Assembly (NCBI RefSeq): GCF_000967245.1
Contig: NZ_KQ033878.1
Coordinates: 462,848-526,847, forward strand
Length of the DNA: 64,000 bases
Source: Bombilactobacillus mellis
Lineage (GTDB): Bacteria > Bacillota > Bacilli > Lactobacillales > Lactobacillaceae
Direction of reading: 5' to 3'
A program made the position numbers and the translations under genes. Below, in pieces: positions 17,484-28,501 of this stretch. The notes beneath the pieces are model-generated. The model ran no database searches. It worked only from the letters and a program-made list of their open reading frames with translations, and had not been told where the DNA came from. Within the stretch, counting starts at the first letter, position 1. Every line of letters starts with the position of its first letter.

Positions 17484-17846
17484 ATGAGCAACCAATATCA
17501 GCCCCGCGACACTAAAGACGCTCTTCGTTATTTGGAAAAATTGGCCAATCGCTATCTCAAAGCTCCCTTAACGCCGGATCTTTTGGCTTATAATCAAAAA
17601 CAAATTAATTATTTACGACAGCAGGTAGTGCCGATCGCCCAATATCAAGAACATAATCAAAAACGGGCCCAACAAGCAAAACAAATGGCCGAACAATTAG
17701 AATTATGGCAGACACGCCGTTTAGCTGGACTGCAGGTGCCCGACAAAATGCATCATTTTCAATTAGTCTCAACGCCAGCAATTAAATATCATCATCAAAA
17801 AAACAAAACACAACAACCAGGCAGTTATCGAGCCCAAAAACGTTAA
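17484..17846 (+). CDS. Small basic hypothetical protein
   Basis: 120 residues, rich in Gln, Lys, Arg and Tyr, with no signal peptide and no transmembrane segment. Residues 10-85 look helical (RDTKDALRYLEKLANRYL, EHNQKRAQQAKQMAEQLELW), and the tail KYHHQKNKTQQPGSYRAQKR is strongly basic, which could bind nucleic acid. A clear GAAAGGAG ribosome binding site lies 8 nt before the ATG. It is divergent from the MFS gene and upstream of galE. I do not recognise a family. Confidence 0.6.
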   Translation: MSNQYQPRDTKDALRYLEKLANRYLKAPLTPDLLAYNQKQINYLRQQVVPIAQYQEHNQKRAQQAKQMAEQLELWQTRRLAGLQVPDKMHHFQLVSTPAIKYHHQKNKTQQPGSYRAQKR

Positions 17847-17958
17847 TCCCCCCGATTAGAATTGCAAAAGTATTGCTGAATATTATCATCTTCCTTTTGG
17901 AGATGATTAAGCTCTAATTGTGGTAAACTACTGGTAAATAAAGCTGGGAGGCAAAACA

Positions 17959-18954
17959 ATGTCAGAAACAATTATGGTTGCCGGCGGAGCTGGTTATATT
18001 GGCTCACATATGGTTCATCAATTACTAAAAACCGGTTATGATGTGGTCATTGTCGATAATCTATCAACAGGCCATCGTCAAGCAGTTAATCCGCAGGCGC
18101 GTTTTTATGAGGGGGATACGCGGGATATACAATTTTTAAAACAAGTTTTTGCCCAAGAACCAATCCAAGCCATAATCCATATGGATGCGTTCTCTATCGT
18201 GCCTGAATCTGTTGGTGATCCTTTAAAATATTTTGATAACAATGTCATTGGGATGATTAAACTACTGGAAATCATGCAGCAATATGACGTTAAATATTTA
18301 ATTTTCTCTTCTACGGCGGCTACATTTGGTCAACCACAACAAAGCCCCATTACTGAACAAACTCCCCAACAACCTATTAATCCTTATGGTGTAAGTAAAC
18401 TTATGATGGAGCAAATGATGCACTGGGTGGACCAAGCTTATGGTATTAAATCAGTAGCACTTAGATATTTTAATGCTGCCGGAGCTTTGGCTGATGGTTC
18501 CATTGGCGAAGACCATAATCCGGAAACCCATTTAATTCCGATTATTCTTAAAACGGCCATGGGACAACAGGATACTTTAAAGATCTATGGTAATGACTAT
18601 CAAACACCAGACGGTACCAATGTGCGTGATTACGTCCACGTTACTGATTTAGCTCAGGCTCACATTCTGGCTTTAAAATACTTACAGGCTGGTAATCCCA
18701 GTACCGCCTTTAATTTAGGATCGAACCAAGGTTTTTCCGTGCAAGAAATTATCCAAGCTGCCCGCAAAGTAACGCAAAAAGCAATTCCTGCAGAAATAGC
18801 TCCTCGCCGCGGAGGCGATCCGGACATTTTGATTGCTGATAGCAGTCGTGCTAAAAGTATCTTAGGTTGGCAACCCCAGTATACTGATATTCAAGCGATT
18901 ATTAAAACGGCTTGGACTTGGAAACAAAAACATCCGCAAGGCTATCAATCTTAA
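17959..18954 (+). CDS. galE: UDP-glucose 4-epimerase
   Basis: 331-residue extended SDR enzyme that interconverts UDP-glucose and UDP-galactose for the Leloir pathway and cell-wall polysaccharides. It has the NAD-binding GGAGYIGSH, catalytic Ser in FSSTAATFG and the Tyr/Lys pair in [12 protein letters not shown], and the substrate region [10 protein letters not shown]. Length is typical. One oddity is [13 protein letters not shown], where most GalE proteins have HFAA. GGGAGG precedes the ATG. No other Leloir gene is adjacent. Confidence 0.92.
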   Translation: MSETIMVAGGAGYIGSHMVHQLLKTGYDVVIVDNLSTGHRQAVNPQARFYEGDTRDIQFLKQVFAQEPIQAIIHMDAFSIVPESVGDPLKYFDNNVIGMIKLLEIMQQYDVKYLIFSSTAATFGQPQQSPITEQTPQQPINPYGVSKLMMEQMMHWVDQAYGIKSVALRYFNAAGALADGSIGEDHNPETHLIPIILKTAMGQQDTLKIYGNDYQTPDGTNVRDYVHVTDLAQAHILALKYLQAGNPSTAFNLGSNQGFSVQEIIQAARKVTQKAIPAEIAPRRGGDPDILIADSSRAKSILGWQPQYTDIQAIIKTAWTWKQKHPQGYQS

Positions 18955-19113
18955 AAAAAATAAAATTTCACATTTTCTTCACAGTTTAACAATTACTAAT
19001 TCATAACTGCATTTTATAATAGGGCTTGTAAGTTGATAAGAGATGAATATTTCTTATCACCTCCCCAATATAATATTTAAATATTGAATCCCCCCCTCAA
19101 TAATTTAAATAAT
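18955..19113. other. AT-rich gap between galE and the terminator
   Basis: No gene is seen. The stretch holds a short inverted repeat (GATAAGA and TCTTATC near 19037-19060) and an AT-rich palindromic patch near 19067-19086, neither with an obvious role. Confidence 0.4.
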
Positions 19114-19139
19114 AAAAACACCGCCTTAGCGGTGTTTTT
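19114..19139. terminator. Bidirectional terminator between galE and pyrD
   Basis: Arms AAAAACACCGC (19114-19124) and GCGGTGTTTTT (19129-19139) enclose a 4-nt loop, with T runs in both directions. It ends the pyr operon on the minus strand and can end galE transcription. Confidence 0.93.
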
Positions 19140-19159
19140 TCTTTTACATAAAAAAATTT

Positions 19160-20092
19160 TTAATGCGGTGCTACTTGCTTTTGAATTTTGTCAATTAAAT
19201 CTTGTAAATTAGTAATTTGATATTTGTCCATCACCGCTGGCAGGTCCTGTACAATCTTTAAACAGGCATCAGCTTGATGATAAGTAGCACTACCCACCTG
19301 CACGGCATTAGCTCCGGCAATTAACATCTCTAAAACATCGGCAGCAGAAGCAATTCCCCCCACACCAATAATTGGCAGCGAAGTGGCTGTGCGAACTTGC
19401 CGTATCATCCGCACTGCTAGCGGATGCAAAGCACTGCCGGATAATCCGCCAGTACCATGAGCCAAAAGCGGTTGCTGAGTCTTAAGATCAAAGCCTAAAC
19501 CTGTTAGAGTATTGATCATAGTTACGCCATCAGCACCGCCCTTTTGGGCAGCTAAAGCTATTTTCACAATATCAGTTACATTAGGCGTTAATTTCATAAA
19601 TACTGGTTTAGTTACCACCTGCTTAATTTGTCGAGTTAATTTTGTAACTATTTGGGGATCTGTTCCAAAAGCCAACCCGCCTTGTTCAACATTTGGACAA
19701 GAAATATTTATTTCCAGCCATTTTATATTAGGAGCACTGGCTAATTTTGGGGCCACAGTTACATATTCATCCAGTGTAGAGCCGGCCACACTGCCAACGA
19801 TCGGTAAATCTGGATAATGCTGTGCTAACCACGGCAATTTGGTGGTCAATACGTCTTGAAGACCGGGATTTTTTAAACCGATGGCATTTAACCACCCTCC
19901 TGTCATCTGCGCAGTTGTTGGTCGGGCGTTTCCTTGACGAGCATTGAGCGTGGTCGACTTAATTACAAAGGCTCCTAACGCGTTTAAATCAAAATCTTGG
20001 GCCATTTTTTGTCCATAAGCAGCCGTTCCACTAGCCGGCATAACGGGATTTTTTAAAGTAATATTAGGTAACTTTACATTTAAACGTTTCAT
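19160..20092 (-). CDS. pyrD: Dihydroorotate dehydrogenase, class 1 catalytic subunit
   Basis: 310-residue FMN enzyme oxidising dihydroorotate to orotate, fourth step of UMP synthesis. Class 1 signatures are present: ASGTAAYG near the N terminus, the catalytic Cys in EINISCPNVEQGG, GLSGSALHPLAVRMI and the FMN phosphate site GVGGIASAADVLEML. It resembles class 1B subunits, yet no pyrK (electron-transfer partner) gene is in the operon. It is last in pyrB-pyrC-carA-carB-pyrD; pyrF and pyrE are not in the window. Confidence 0.92.
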   Translation of the reverse strand: MKRLNVKLPNITLKNPVMPASGTAAYGQKMAQDFDLNALGAFVIKSTTLNARQGNARPTTAQMTGGWLNAIGLKNPGLQDVLTTKLPWLAQHYPDLPIVGSVAGSTLDEYVTVAPKLASAPNIKWLEINISCPNVEQGGLAFGTDPQIVTKLTRQIKQVVTKPVFMKLTPNVTDIVKIALAAQKGGADGVTMINTLTGLGFDLKTQQPLLAHGTGGLSGSALHPLAVRMIRQVRTATSLPIIGVGGIASAADVLEMLIAGANAVQVGSATYHQADACLKIVQDLPAVMDKYQITNLQDLIDKIQKQVAPH

Positions 20093-20100
20093 TTATCCTC

Positions 20101-23100
20101 CTATAAAGCCTGCGTTACAAATGACTGAGCTTCCAACACTTGTAAAATCGCTGCGACAGTATCTAACGACGTAAATAACGGTACGTCATGGGCAATCGCC
20201 GTTTGGCGAATCAAAACTCCATCTGCCGCACTGTCTTGAGCATGAGAAATTGTATTAATAACTAACTGAACTTGATGCTGGGTAATCAAATCTAACAGGT
20301 TCGAATTTTGTGCCAATTTATCTACTGATTTAACTTTTAAACCAGCCGTCTGCAAAATTTGAGCTGTGCCCATAGTCGCTATTAACTGAAAACCTAGTTC
20401 ATGAAAGCGCTGAGCTAACTGAATTGCTTCTTTTTTATCCTCATCTTTTACCGTTATTAAAATGGTACCATGATGGGGCAAATGAATTTTAGTAGCTTCA
20501 AAGGCTTTGTACAAAGCTTTGGGGAGAGTATAGTCACTTCCCATGACTTCACCAGTGGATTTCATTTCCGGTCCTAATAAACTATCCACTTGTGTCAATT
20601 TTGAAAAAGAAAATACGGGAGCTTTTACATGAATCAATTTTCCAACAGGCTGTAAACCGCCAGAATAGCCTTGGTCTTTGAGACTGTTGCCCAGCATGGC
20701 TTTCGTTGCTACTTGAGCCATAGGAATAGCCGTTACTTTGCTTAAAAAAGGTACTGTCCTGCTAGCACGGGGATTAACTTCAATGACATAAGTTTGTTCA
20801 TTATGAATAATAAATTGAATATTCATCATCCCTACACAATTTAAACTTTGAGCTAATTCTTGAGTATATTGAACAATCTGTTTTTGCACGGCTTGCGATA
20901 AATTTTGGCAAGGATAAATAGCCATTGAATCGCCCGAATGGACGCCGGCACGCTCAATATGTTCCATAATTCCGGGAATTAAAACATCTTTGCCATCCGA
21001 AATTGCATCGACTTCACATTCTTTGCCTACTAAATATTGATCAATTAGAACCGGATGACGATGAGATACTTGAACAGCATTATGCATGTAGTGTTTGAGA
21101 TCCTTTTGATTATGGACAATCTCCATAGCTCTGCCGCCCAAAACATAGCTGGGACGAACCAAAACCGGGTAACCAATGCGATCAGCAATTTTTAAAGCAT
21201 CATCGGCATTAGTAGCTGTATCTCCAAGCGGTTGGGGAATTTGTAATTTTTTAATAACTTGATCAAATTCATTACGATCTTCAGCCCGGTTAATATCGGC
21301 AACAGTGGTCCCAATAATTTTTACTCCCGCTTCGACTAGAGGAGCGGCTAGATTAATAGCCGTTTGTCCCCCAAATTGAACAATTACTCCTTGAGGCTGT
21401 TCTAAATCGATAACATTGAGGACATCTTCAAGACTTAGGGGCTCAAAATATAATTTATCGGAAATAGAAAAGTCAGTAGATACCGTTTCGGGATTGTTAT
21501 TAATAATAATGGCCTTATATCCCAAAGATTGAATGGCCTGAATACAATGGACTGTCGCATAGTCAAACTCTACTCCCTGCCCAATACGAATCGGGCCGGA
21601 ACCTAATACTACAATGGCAGGTTTTTGATCAACTAAGCTTTCATTTTCTTGCTCATAAGTACTATAAAAATAAGGCGTTACCGAAGCAAATTCTCCCGCA
21701 CAAGTATCTACCATTTTGTAAACCGGCACAATATGTTGCTCTAAACGCAATTGGCGAATCTGCTGCGGTGTTTGTTGCCAACAATGGGCAATGGTTGTGT
21801 CCGCCAGACCATATTGTTTGGCTTGCCGCAAAAGTGACAAGTCCTGCGGATGTTCTTGTAGCTGCTGTTCTAATTCTTGAATATGTGCTAATTTGTCTAA
21901 AAAGAAAATATTAATTTTTGTAAGATCATGAATTTTTTCTAAGGAATATCCGCGCTGCAACGCTTCTGCTATATAAAAGAGCCGATCATCCTGTGCTTGT
22001 ATTAGACCTTTTTCTAAAGAATCATTACTTAGTTTTTGCAGACTGGTTTTGTGTAAATCATTCAGACCAATTTCTAATGAGCGGACAGCTTTAAGTGTAG
22101 CTTCTTCCAGATTACGGCCGATAGCCATAACCTCACCGGTGGATTTCATTTGCGTTCCCAAAGTGCGGTCAGCTTGGGTAAATTTATCAAACGGCCACCG
22201 AGGAATCTTACAGACCACATAATCTAAAGCCGGTTCAAATTGGGCATAAGTTGTTTGGGTAATAGGATTTTTAATTTCATCCAGTGTCAAACCTACCGCG
22301 ATTTTAGCGGCCATTTTAGCAATCGGATAACCTGTAGCTTTGGAAGCTAAGGCACTAGAACGACTGACACGGGGATTAACTTCAATGACATAATAATTAT
22401 AACTATCTGGATCCAATGCTAATTGCACATTACAACCACCCTCAATTTTTAAGGCGCGAATGATTTTTAAAGAAACATCACGTAACATTTGCACTTCGCG
22501 ATCCGATAAAGTTTGCACCGGCGCATACACTATCGAATCTCCGGTATGAATACCTACCGGATCAAAATTTTCCATATTGCAGACAACCAGGGCATTATCT
22601 TGATGATCACGCATTACTTCAAATTCTATTTCTTTAAAACCCGCAATACTTTGTTCTACCAAAATTTGAGTTGCGGGTGACAGATCTAAGCCATTAGCTG
22701 CAATTTGCCGTAATTCCTGATCATTATGAGCAATTCCGCCGCCACTGCCTCCCATGGTAAAAGCAGGCCGCACAATGACCGGGTACCCTGCTTGATCGGC
22801 AAAATTTAAGGCTGCTTTGACATTATGTGCAATTGCAGAATCCGGAACGGGTTCATTTAGTTCTTTCATAAGTGCACGAAATTGCTCACGATCTTCTGCT
22901 TGCTCGATAGCTGCCAGCTTAGTTCCCAAAAGCTCAATCTGCAATTCATCTAAAATTCCCGAATTTGACAAGGCTACCGCCATATTTAATCCCTGTTGTC
23001 CCCCTAAAGTCGGCAATATTGCCTCCGGTAATTCCTTACGTAAAATTTGGGACACAAATTGGACAGTCAACGGTTCTAGATAAACTTTATCAGCAATTTG

Positions 23101-23274
23101 CTTATCAGTCATGATCGTAGCTGGATTAGAATTTACCAAAACTACTTGATAGCCCAATTCCTTTAAGGCCAAGCAAGCTTGAGTTCCTGAATAATCAAAC
23201 TCGGCTGCTTGACCAATGATAATCGGACCAGAACCAATGACCAGAATTTTGTGGATATCTGTTCTTTGTGGCAT
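20101..23274 (-). CDS. carB: Carbamoyl-phosphate synthase large subunit
   Basis: 1057-residue ATP-dependent synthetase that makes carbamoyl phosphate from bicarbonate and ammonia supplied by CarA. It has two homologous ATP-grasp halves, each starting with a GSGP(I)xIGQ nucleotide-associated segment (residues about 14 and 556) and containing [22 protein letters not shown] and [24 protein letters not shown]-terminal MGS-like allosteric domain (about 930-1057) follows. Full length. It sits 10 nt after carA and is likely expressed with the pyr operon for pyrimidines; a role for arginine synthesis is also possible, since argGH are nearby. Confidence 0.96.
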   Translation of the reverse strand: MPQRTDIHKILVIGSGPIIIGQAAEFDYSGTQACLALKELGYQVVLVNSNPATIMTDKQIADKVYLEPLTVQFVSQILRKELPEAILPTLGGQQGLNMAVALSNSGILDELQIELLGTKLAAIEQAEDREQFRALMKELNEPVPDSAIAHNVKAALNFADQAGYPVIVRPAFTMGGSGGGIAHNDQELRQIAANGLDLSPATQILVEQSIAGFKEIEFEVMRDHQDNALVVCNMENFDPVGIHTGDSIVYAPVQTLSDREVQMLRDVSLKIIRALKIEGGCNVQLALDPDSYNYYVIEVNPRVSRSSALASKATGYPIAKMAAKIAVGLTLDEIKNPITQTTYAQFEPALDYVVCKIPRWPFDKFTQADRTLGTQMKSTGEVMAIGRNLEEATLKAVRSLEIGLNDLHKTSLQKLSNDSLEKGLIQAQDDRLFYIAEALQRGYSLEKIHDLTKINIFFLDKLAHIQELEQQLQEHPQDLSLLRQAKQYGLADTTIAHCWQQTPQQIRQLRLEQHIVPVYKMVDTCAGEFASVTPYFYSTYEQENESLVDQKPAIVVLGSGPIRIGQGVEFDYATVHCIQAIQSLGYKAIIINNNPETVSTDFSISDKLYFEPLSLEDVLNVIDLEQPQGVIVQFGGQTAINLAAPLVEAGVKIIGTTVADINRAEDRNEFDQVIKKLQIPQPLGDTATNADDALKIADRIGYPVLVRPSYVLGGRAMEIVHNQKDLKHYMHNAVQVSHRHPVLIDQYLVGKECEVDAISDGKDVLIPGIMEHIERAGVHSGDSMAIYPCQNLSQAVQKQIVQYTQELAQSLNCVGMMNIQFIIHNEQTYVIEVNPRASRTVPFLSKVTAIPMAQVATKAMLGNSLKDQGYSGGLQPVGKLIHVKAPVFSFSKLTQVDSLLGPEMKSTGEVMGSDYTLPKALYKAFEATKIHLPHHGTILITVKDEDKKEAIQLAQRFHELGFQLIATMGTAQILQTAGLKVKSVDKLAQNSNLLDLITQHQVQLVINTISHAQDSAADGVLIRQTAIAHDVPLFTSLDTVAAILQVLEAQSFVTQAL

Positions 23275-23284
23275 TTTAAACCTC

Positions 23285-24352
23285 CTAGCGTGTGTATTGA
23301 TCCATTAACTTAATAAAATGATCAAATAATGCAACATTATCATGCGGTCCCGGAGCTGCGTCGGGATGAAACTGCACCGAAAAGGCCGGATATTGCTTAT
23401 GACGCAATCCTTCAACAGTATGATCATTAATTTCTTCATGGGTAATGACTAAATCTGTTTGAGCAAGAGAAACCCGATCCACAGCATAACCATGATTTTG
23501 AGCAGTAAAACCAATTTTTTGTGTTGCTAAATTGCGAACAGGATGATTAAAGCCGCGATGACCAAACTTCAATTTATAAGTATCCGCTCCATTAGCCAAA
23601 GCAAATAGTTGATGACCTAAACAAATTCCAAACAAGGGCACTTTTTTTTCAATAATTTGAATCATTGTTAACGCTTGGGGCAAGTCTTTGGGATCCCCGG
23701 GACCGTTACTTAACAATACGCCATCCGGATCTAAAGCTAAAATTTGTGCGGCCGTGCTCGTAGCCGGCATAACGATAAAATCACAATTACGTTGTGCTAA
23801 TTGTCGCAGGATAGAATTTTTTAATCCGAAATCAACTACCACCACCTTGTGTCCGGTAGCTGGGCCAGGATAAGGATTATTTGTGGTACTTTGTAAAACC
23901 TGATTATGCGGTAGTGGTTGCTGTTTTAAGTTAGTCACAGTATCAGTTTGGATTTCATCAACTATCGCAGCTTTTAAAGATCCACGCTGTCGGATATGCC
24001 GCGTCACAGCCCGCGTATCAATAGCAGTAATTCCGGGGATTTTATGCATTTTTAAATATTCATCTAAATTTAATTTTTGACGCCAATTACCCGGACGTCT
24101 GGCATATTCATGCACAACCACTGCACGACAGGTAGGATGTAAAGACTCATCATCATCGCGATTCAGTCCATAATTACCAATCAAAGGATAAGTAAATAAT
24201 AAAATTTCTCCGTTATAAGATTGATCAGTGATCGACTCCTGATAACCAGACATGCCAGTATTAAAAACAATCTCGCCAAAGGCTTCGTGCATATCGCCAA
24301 AACCTTGGCCTTCATAAATACTCCCATCTTCTAAAACTAAATAGCGTTTCAT
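23285..24352 (-). CDS. carA: Carbamoyl-phosphate synthase small subunit
   Basis: 355-residue glutamine amidotransferase that hydrolyses glutamine and channels ammonia to CarB. An N-terminal CPSase small-chain domain ([13 protein letters not shown]) is followed by a class I GATase domain with nucleophile Cys244 in [12 protein letters not shown] and His329 in [14 protein letters not shown]. The third triad member, nearly always Glu, is Asp (residue 331). It overlaps pyrC by 4 nt (ATGA), showing translational coupling. Confidence 0.95.
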   Translation of the reverse strand: MKRYLVLEDGSIYEGQGFGDMHEAFGEIVFNTGMSGYQESITDQSYNGEILLFTYPLIGNYGLNRDDDESLHPTCRAVVVHEYARRPGNWRQKLNLDEYLKMHKIPGITAIDTRAVTRHIRQRGSLKAAIVDEIQTDTVTNLKQQPLPHNQVLQSTTNNPYPGPATGHKVVVVDFGLKNSILRQLAQRNCDFIVMPATSTAAQILALDPDGVLLSNGPGDPKDLPQALTMIQIIEKKVPLFGICLGHQLFALANGADTYKLKFGHRGFNHPVRNLATQKIGFTAQNHGYAVDRVSLAQTDLVITHEEINDHTVEGLRHKQYPAFSVQFHPDAAPGPHDNVALFDHFIKLMDQYTR

Positions 24353-25635
24353 TTTTTACTCCCTTCTTGATACACCCATTCGCCTGCCACCATAGTAGCT
24401 TGGATAGTGGCGGTAACTTTTTCTCCAATAAAGGGGGAATTGTGACCTAAAGAATACATTTTCTGTGCTTGGACTTCAGCTGTCTCTGCAGTATTTAAAA
24501 TAGTTAAATCGGCTCTTTTTCCAACAGCAATCCGGCCAGCTTGAGGCAAATGAAAAATTTGGGCCGGCTTACAACTGAGCCACTGAATTAATTGTTCCAA
24601 AGAACAAATACGAGGGGCTACTAAATGTGTATAGAGCAGAGCAAAACTAGTTTCTAAACCCGTAATACCAAAAGCGGCTGTTTTCATCGAACCGGACTTA
24701 TCAGCCGCCGTATGGGGCGCATGATCAGTAGCAATGAAATCAATCGTCCCGTCAAACAATCCAGCTAATAAGGCTTGTCGATCAGCTAAAGTCCGTAAGG
24801 GTGGATTCATTTTAAACATCGGATTATCTGTCGTAATATCCGATTGATCTAATAATAAATGATGTGGCGTTACTTCAGCACTCACCGCTAAACCGCGCGC
24901 TTTAGCACTGCGAATTAAGCGAACACCGGCAGCAGTAGAAACATGACACGCATGATAATGAACACCTGTCAGCTCTACCAGTTCTAAATCACGGGCTAGT
25001 TGCGCTGTTTCAGCTGCTGGAGTGATAGCCGGCAAGCCTAATTTTTGTGCAGAACTGCCTGCTGTGATTACTCCTTTATTTGTTAAGCCGTCATCTTCAA
25101 TATGTGCCATTAAGGGTAAATTTACTTGTTGAATTCCCTGCATAGCCGCGTACATGGTCGCCGCCTTTTGCACACCATTGCCATCATTACTAAAGCCAAA
25201 GGCTCCAGCAGCTTTGAGACCGGCAAAATCCACCAACTGATCGGTCGTTCGTGCTTTAGTAATACTAGCGTACTGTAAAACGTGGACTTGAGCTTGCTGC
25301 TGATTTAACTCCAGCATTGCCCGCAAGCGGGCGGGCGTGTCAGGAACAGGATGGACATTGGGCATGGCCGCCACGGTCGTGTAACCTCCATGAGCAGCGG
25401 CCAAAGTGCCGGTTTTAATAGTCTCTTTTGCTGTAAATCCCGGCTCACGTAAATGCACATGCAAATCCACAAATCCGGGAGCAATCACCTGACTGGGATG
25501 CAAATGAATAACTTGCGCATCGGAACACTGAATCGCAGGTGCAATTTGTCTGATTTTTTGTTCACTAACCAACACATCTTGTTGGACTAAGCGTCCCTCT
25601 AGAAATACGCGGCCGCCAGTTAATAAAGTTTTCAT
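24349..25635 (-). CDS. pyrC: Dihydroorotase
   Basis: 428-residue zinc amidohydrolase that cyclises carbamoyl-aspartate. It has the class I metal motif [10 protein letters not shown], later ligands in [13 protein letters not shown] and the catalytic Asp in [12 protein letters not shown] start it at [11 protein letters not shown], whose ATG overlaps the pyrB stop by one base (TAATG); the longer open frame lies inside pyrB. It is the second gene of the pyr operon. Confidence 0.95.
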   Translation of the reverse strand: MKTLLTGGRVFLEGRLVQQDVLVSEQKIRQIAPAIQCSDAQVIHLHPSQVIAPGFVDLHVHLREPGFTAKETIKTGTLAAAHGGYTTVAAMPNVHPVPDTPARLRAMLELNQQQAQVHVLQYASITKARTTDQLVDFAGLKAAGAFGFSNDGNGVQKAATMYAAMQGIQQVNLPLMAHIEDDGLTNKGVITAGSSAQKLGLPAITPAAETAQLARDLELVELTGVHYHACHVSTAAGVRLIRSAKARGLAVSAEVTPHHLLLDQSDITTDNPMFKMNPPLRTLADRQALLAGLFDGTIDFIATDHAPHTAADKSGSMKTAAFGITGLETSFALLYTHLVAPRICSLEQLIQWLSCKPAQIFHLPQAGRIAVGKRADLTILNTAETAEVQAQKMYSLGHNSPFIGEKVTATIQATMVAGEWVYQEGSKK

Positions 25636-26570
25636 TAGATCAGCTCCTGTAATTCTTGTTCTTTGATAATTCCCTGGCTGGCCAAAAGAGCAGCCACAAT
25701 TGCCATCCGCGCGTACACCCCGTTTTGCATTTGGGTAAAAATCCGTGATTGGGAACATTCTACCAACTGATCAGCAATTTCCACATCACGATTAACGGGA
25801 GCAGGATGCATAATTATCGCGTGCTGGGGCAACATCGCTAAGCGCGCTGGTGTCAAGCCATATTGCTGATAATAACTTTGTGTCTCAAAGGCATTTTCTT
25901 CTGCTGCTTGAAAGCGCTCATGTTGAACACGTAAAAGCATTAGAACATCTACTTGGGGCAACAGCTCTTTTAAGGGGAGAAATTTTCCCCATTGGCGAAA
26001 ATCAGCAGTCAGCCATGGCTTCGGCCCGCTAAAATAAACTTGTGAGCCCAAACTTTGCAGAATTTGGGCATTCGAACGTGCTACTCGCGAATGGGCGAGG
26101 TCGCCCACAATCCCAATTTTTAAATCATTTAATCTGTTAAATTCTTCAAAAATAGTCATTAAATCCAGTAATGATTGTGAAGGATGTTGGCCACTGCCAT
26201 CCCCGGCATTAGCCAGACTTAATGTCAAGTGTGCTTGCAGCAAAGGCTGATAATAGGCATTTTGACTATGACGAATCACCGCTAAATTGATACCAATGGC
26301 TTGAAGCGTTTTTAAAGTATCTAATAAAGTCTCACCTTTACTTACGGAACTGGCACTGGGAACGAATTGGAGCACTTGAACTCCCAGACGGCGTTCAGCC
26401 ATTTCAAAACTGGTATGTGTGCGCGTACTATTTTCAAAAAACATATTCAGTGCATAAGCTGGACGCTGTAAAGTAATACTGGCTCCCTGTTTAAAGGCTT
26501 CTGCTAAAATAATGAATCGTTTTACATCAGTCAGCGATATTTGGTTGATATTAACAAAATCATGTATCAT
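25635..26570 (-). CDS. pyrB: Aspartate carbamoyltransferase catalytic subunit
   Basis: 311-residue enzyme that condenses carbamoyl phosphate and aspartate, the committed step of pyrimidine synthesis. Carbamoyl-phosphate loop FFENSTRTHTSFE, HPSQSLLD (usually HPTQ) and MHPAPVNRDVEI are present. No regulatory pyrI is seen, as is normal for Firmicutes. It is first in the pyr operon, directly after a PyrR-type attenuator. Confidence 0.96.
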   Translation of the reverse strand: MIHDFVNINQISLTDVKRFIILAEAFKQGASITLQRPAYALNMFFENSTRTHTSFEMAERRLGVQVLQFVPSASSVSKGETLLDTLKTLQAIGINLAVIRHSQNAYYQPLLQAHLTLSLANAGDGSGQHPSQSLLDLMTIFEEFNRLNDLKIGIVGDLAHSRVARSNAQILQSLGSQVYFSGPKPWLTADFRQWGKFLPLKELLPQVDVLMLLRVQHERFQAAEENAFETQSYYQQYGLTPARLAMLPQHAIIMHPAPVNRDVEIADQLVECSQSRIFTQMQNGVYARMAIVAALLASQGIIKEQELQELI

Positions 26571-26595
26571 TTCTAGGCCCCTTTTTTGAATTCAT

Positions 26596-26690
26596 CAAAA
26601 AACACCTAACATCTTCGCCAATTATTGCCTGCAAAGATGCTAGGTGCACTTCCGCCCTTAAACCTATCTGTTCCTCACGGGAAACAATTA
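26596..26690 (-). promoter_or_regulatory. PyrR-dependent attenuator of the pyr operon
   Basis: The minus strand reads TCCCGTGAGG (26673-26682), which fits the PyrR binding loop consensus UCCNGNGAGG, with GUUUC/GGAAC arms around it. Downstream, a terminator with 16-nt arms (26602-26617 and 26631-26646, 14 matches) ends in six T just before pyrB. Known mechanism: UMP-bound PyrR stabilises the anti-antiterminator so that transcription stops. No pyrR gene is in the window, so it must be elsewhere. Confidence 0.85.
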
Positions 26691-26727
26691 ATTGGTTCCA
26701 GTATTCAAATGTTTTTAAATTACAATT

Positions 26728-26756
26728 AGTCTAATATAAACCAATTTGACTGTCAA
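26728..26756 (-). promoter_or_regulatory. Promoter of the pyr operon
   Basis: Minus-strand consensus -35 TTGACA (26751-26756), 17-nt spacer and -10 TAGACT (26728-26733), about 35 nt before the PyrR site. Confidence 0.7.
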
Positions 26757-26764
26757 GAAACAAT

Positions 26765-28414
26765 TTATTTAAGATGCAGCCAGCGCCGCCAGCGCTGAGC
26801 ATCCAGTCCTAAATTCTGATCCAGCCAGCGAAATTTTAAAGTTAGGTAGCCATAAATACCTGCACCAATAACTACTTCCAGCAGTAAATAAACCGCACTT
26901 AAAATCCGGCCGATTTTGGCTGTTACGGTGTACAGGAAAATGTCTACTCCCCAAACAACCATTGCCATTATGACCGCTGCTAAAAGAATTTTACTTAAAT
27001 TCTGGCTGATGAGCTGTTTTAAATTAAAAGGATAAAGGCAATAAATTCGATGCAGCATCAAATAACAAATCAGAATTAAAGCCAAAACGGTGGCAGTTAG
27101 CGGACCATATTCGTGTAACCAATAAACTAAAGGCCACTGAATAATAACCTTAAAGCCAAAGCCAATCAGTAAATACTTGATGGCAAGATTATTGCGGTAC
27201 AGAGCCTGTAAAATAGCTGCCAGTACCATAAACAAGCCAATTAATAGCGCCACTAAACAAGAAAAACGCAGCATTTTGATACCCAGTTGGTCAAAGCCGT
27301 AAAACGCCCCCCACAAAGGTCGGGATACGGCCCACATTCCTAAAGTAGCCGGCAACATAAAGAACCCAAACAAACGTAAAATATTAATAATTTGTTGGGT
27401 AATTTTGCCAGTATCTTTACTGGTATATAAAGAAGCTACCAACGGAATCGCTGAAGAAACAATCCCTGTGGCTAAAGAAACAGCGACCATCATTAACTTA
27501 TTAGCCTGAAACCCAAAAAGCGAATAATAATAGTCCAGCTGCTGTTGTGAAATTTTTAGGAAACTTTGCATCATAGGATTAAAGGTGGCTTGATCAAACA
27601 AATTAAAGATGGTTACGGCTGAATCAATAATAATAAAAGGAATCGCCTGCAGAAAAATTTCTTTGGTAAAGTCTTGAGCAGTAAAGTGAATTTTATGGCT
27701 GCCGGTATGAGCCAGCTCGGCCAGGTGTTGATGTTGCCGAGCAAAGCAAGTTAATAAATACAAAACCGAAATGGCCGCACCAATAAACGAAGCAAAAGTA
27801 GACTTAGTAACCGCATCAACGTAATTTCCGCGTTGAATCTGCATAATAATATAGGTAATTGCCAGCATATAAGCTACGCGTGCTAATTGTTCCAACATCA
27901 TTGAAATAGCTGATGGCCCCATTTGCCCGTAACCTTGAAAATAACCCCGCATAATACTTAAAGTCGGCAAAATCAAAACGGCAATAGCTAAAGCTCTAAT
28001 CGCAGGAATACTCCGCGGATCACTATTAGTAAAAAGTGCTGCTACCACGTCCGCTCCAAAATACATAAAGGCTCCAAATACGACACCAATTATGGCAGTA
28101 ACACGAATGGCCTGTTTAAATAATTGATTGCCAGCTTCATATTCTCCTAAAGCATTATAATGGGAAATTTGTTTAGAAATAGCGCTGGGCAAACCTGCAG
28201 TCGAAACTAATAAAAAGAAATCATAAATATGATAAACCTTGCCATATAAAGCATTGGCCGAAGCTACTACTGCTGCTGAACCCATCCAAATATTCCAGGG
28301 AATTACATATAAAGCCGACAAAGCCCGAGACACAATCCCACTAACTGTAATCCAAGCTGATCCAGTCAATAAATTATCTTTGCGTAACTTTTGGGAGCTA
28401 TCTTTGGTTGCCAT
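26765..28414 (-). CDS. MurJ/YtgP-type lipid flippase
   Basis: 549-residue polytopic membrane protein with about 14 hydrophobic helices. It begins LRKDNLLTGSAWITVSGIVSRALSALYVIPW and has the MOP-superfamily pattern of polysaccharide/lipid II flippases; YtgP-family members serve as MurJ in streptococci. Likely role: flipping lipid II or another undecaprenyl-linked precursor. It sits alone between the pyr operon and an esterase gene. I see no terminator before the pyr promoter. Confidence 0.8.
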   Translation of the reverse strand: MATKDSSQKLRKDNLLTGSAWITVSGIVSRALSALYVIPWNIWMGSAAVVASANALYGKVYHIYDFFLLVSTAGLPSAISKQISHYNALGEYEAGNQLFKQAIRVTAIIGVVFGAFMYFGADVVAALFTNSDPRSIPAIRALAIAVLILPTLSIMRGYFQGYGQMGPSAISMMLEQLARVAYMLAITYIIMQIQRGNYVDAVTKSTFASFIGAAISVLYLLTCFARQHQHLAELAHTGSHKIHFTAQDFTKEIFLQAIPFIIIDSAVTIFNLFDQATFNPMMQSFLKISQQQLDYYYSLFGFQANKLMMVAVSLATGIVSSAIPLVASLYTSKDTGKITQQIINILRLFGFFMLPATLGMWAVSRPLWGAFYGFDQLGIKMLRFSCLVALLIGLFMVLAAILQALYRNNLAIKYLLIGFGFKVIIQWPLVYWLHEYGPLTATVLALILICYLMLHRIYCLYPFNLKQLISQNLSKILLAAVIMAMVVWGVDIFLYTVTAKIGRILSAVYLLLEVVIGAGIYGYLTLKFRWLDQNLGLDAQRWRRWLHLK

Positions 28415-28459
28415 CTCAATCTTCCTTTAATTTTGATATACATTAAATTCATATTATAC

Positions 28460-28494
28460 AAAAAAGACCGAGAAAAAACTATCAATTCTCAGTC
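28460..28494 (-). terminator. Terminator after the SGNH esterase gene
   Basis: Arms AGACCGAGAA (28465-28474) and TTCTCAGTCT (28485-28494) form 10 pairs including one G-U, followed on the minus strand by six T. Confidence 0.85.
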
Positions 28495-28501
28495 TCAACT
28501 G

